Shown one piece after another: positions 24,586-25,386 of a stretch of 25,386 nucleotides of DNA. Source of the stretch: an uncultured Desulfuromonadales bacterium (GTDB lineage Bacteria > Desulfobacterota > Desulfuromonadia > Desulfuromonadales > Geopsychrobacteraceae); the NCBI GenBank assembly GCA_947259685.1, contig CAMYNC010000039.1, forward strand, positions 1-25,386, given 5' to 3'. The notes under the pieces were generated by a model. The model was given only the letters and a program-made list of their open reading frames with translations, ran no database searches and had not been told where the DNA came from. Numbering within the stretch: the stretch's first letter is position 1; every line of letters starts with the position of its first letter. The translations under genes were made by a program, and so were the position numbers.

Positions 24586-24867
24586 TTAAGCATTTTCCGT
24601 TTCTGCCGGTCGCCGATACGCACAGCTTTCGGGTAGCCAGTCAAGGTCCGGAACCAGCTCTGCTGTAAGCTTAATACAATCTTCTTCTGCCTGCAGTCTT
24701 TGGTGATAGATTCGGCAACTGCGGCTATGGATATCGAGAAACCGGCAGGGGATGCTGGTGGTATGGACCCTGCCGGCGGCATCGATTAATTTTTCAAAAC
24801 AGCAATTTCCGCAGCGCAGGCAGAGATCTTCCCAGTCTCCGTCGGCTGAAGCCGGTTCCTTATTCAT
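24586..24867 (-). CDS. ycgN: Cysteine-cluster protein, YcgN/UPF0260 (YkgJ-like) family
   Basis: 93 aa. Small cytoplasmic protein with the CxxCxxCC signature (C16, C19, C22, C23) and further cysteines C41, C51, C64 and C82, likely binding zinc or an iron-sulfur cluster; function unknown. The segments CIKLTAEL and [10 protein letters not shown] match the YcgN family closely. Compared with the E. coli protein (about 150 residues) it lacks the region after CAYR, ending within 12 residues. The ATG at 24867 overlaps the yjdM stop by four bases, which supports it over an in-frame start at 24924 inside yjdM. Confidence 0.82.
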   Translation of the reverse strand: MNKEPASADGDWEDLCLRCGNCCFEKLIDAAGRVHTTSIPCRFLDIHSRSCRIYHQRLQAEEDCIKLTAELVPDLDWLPESCAYRRPAETENA

Positions 24868-25205
24868 ACCTTTTTGACAAACTCTGACTTCAGTTTCATC
24901 GGCCCGATTCCCTCGACTTTGCAATCGATATCGTGATCGTCATCAACCAGGCGGATATTTTTCACTTTTGTGCCGACCTTCACTACCGCAGATGAACCTT
25001 TGACCTTGAGGTCTTTAATCACCGTGACACTATCACCGTCTGCCAGCTGGTTGCCGTTGGCGTCCCTGATGACCTTGCCAGTGTCACCGGTTTCAGTAAC
25101 CGCAGCAATGGCCCATTCATGGGCGCATTCCGGACAGACATAAAGCTCACGATCTTGGTAGGTGTATTCGGAGCCACACTCCGGACAGTTTGGTAAATCG
25201 CTCAT
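24864..25205 (-). CDS. yjdM: YjdM/PhnA-family zinc-ribbon protein
   Basis: 113 aa, full length. N-terminal zinc ribbon with C7, C10, C24 and C27 (NCPEC and YVCPEC), then a small beta-barrel domain with [13 protein letters not shown] and the typical [17 protein letters not shown] ending. Formerly called PhnA and linked by name to alkylphosphonate use, but its position in E. coli and lack of direct evidence make the function uncertain. It is the first gene of a minus-strand pair with ycgN, overlapping by 4 bp. Confidence 0.92.
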   Translation of the reverse strand: MSDLPNCPECGSEYTYQDRELYVCPECAHEWAIAAVTETGDTGKVIRDANGNQLADGDSVTVIKDLKVKGSSAVVKVGTKVKNIRLVDDDHDIDCKVEGIGPMKLKSEFVKKV

Positions 25206-25282
25206 GAGGTTGTTTTCCTGTTTGTTCGAAATTGTGATTAAACGAGCATAAAACAGCCACAGAGAGTATCAGCGCGAGCCGG

Positions 25283-25386
25283 TTTAAAACCTGAATCAGT
25301 GAGTAAACGGTGGATGAAGAGTGCAAGTGCTTGGATTGAATGAGTGCTGCAAAAATCTGAGCTGCACCCAAAGGTTCAGCGGTGAT
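25283..25386. mobile_element. Second copy of the MITE-like element (copy B), cut by the window edge
   Basis: From 25290 to the end, 90 of 97 bases match copy A at 16253-16349 in the same orientation, including the terminal inverted-repeat core CCTGAATCAGTG. The right half and far terminus lie beyond the window. It starts 78 bases upstream of the yjdM start codon. Confidence 0.7.

Noticed and set aside
16248..25386. Composite transposon bounded by the two MITE-like copies
   Set aside because: No transposase or target duplication is visible, the cargo looks like ordinary chromosomal genes, and copy B is incomplete in the window. Kept only as a finding about possible recombination.

Overview
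The window looks like chromosome of a respiratory, electron-transferring bacterium of the Desulfuromonadales/Geobacter type (Desulfobacterota). This is inferred from gene content: two very heme-rich c-type cytochromes, a c-di-GMP enzyme with a periplasmic c-heme motif, a class I fumarase, and a cysE-iscR-iscS-iscU-mnmA-mtaB sulfur cluster. No rRNA or tRNA gene is visible to fix the taxonomy.

Left part (1-9.5 kb): a 5'-truncated membrane GGDEF-EAL protein with a CXXCH heme site in its sensor domain; a convergent DEAD-box RNA helicase (deaD type); a YhiN/BaiN-family flavoprotein; a [4Fe-4S] fumarase with a near-consensus promoter whose spacer holds the palindrome TGTATACA; and a receiver-GAF-histidine kinase whose receiver lacks key residues.

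Centre (9.5-16.2 kb): a co-directional run that takes sulfur from serine to tRNA. CysE makes O-acetylserine for cysteine, an IscR-type regulator follows, a cysteine desulfurase extracts sulfur, an IscU scaffold builds Fe-S clusters, MnmA thiolates tRNA, and MtaB (itself an Fe-S enzyme) methylthiolates tRNA. A UMF1-type MFS transporter converges on this run and overlaps the end of mtaB by 13 bp.

Right part (16.2-25.4 kb): a 171-bp MITE-like element with terminal inverted repeats; a small DUF1059 gene; then the most striking locus, two translationally coupled exported cytochromes. The first (1491 aa) has 73 CXXCH motifs by my count, and the second (286 aa) has 12. Both are built from tetraheme modules. 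The large gene carries a recent in-frame 474-bp (158-aa) tandem duplication. A second copy of the TGTATACA palindrome lies at its likely transcription start, suggesting shared control with fumarase. A strong terminator separates the pair from a convergent HtrA/DegP protease. A yjdM-ycgN gene pair on the minus strand follows. The window ends inside a second copy of the MITE-like repeat.

I found no CRISPR array, prophage, transposase gene, tRNA or recognised riboswitch.
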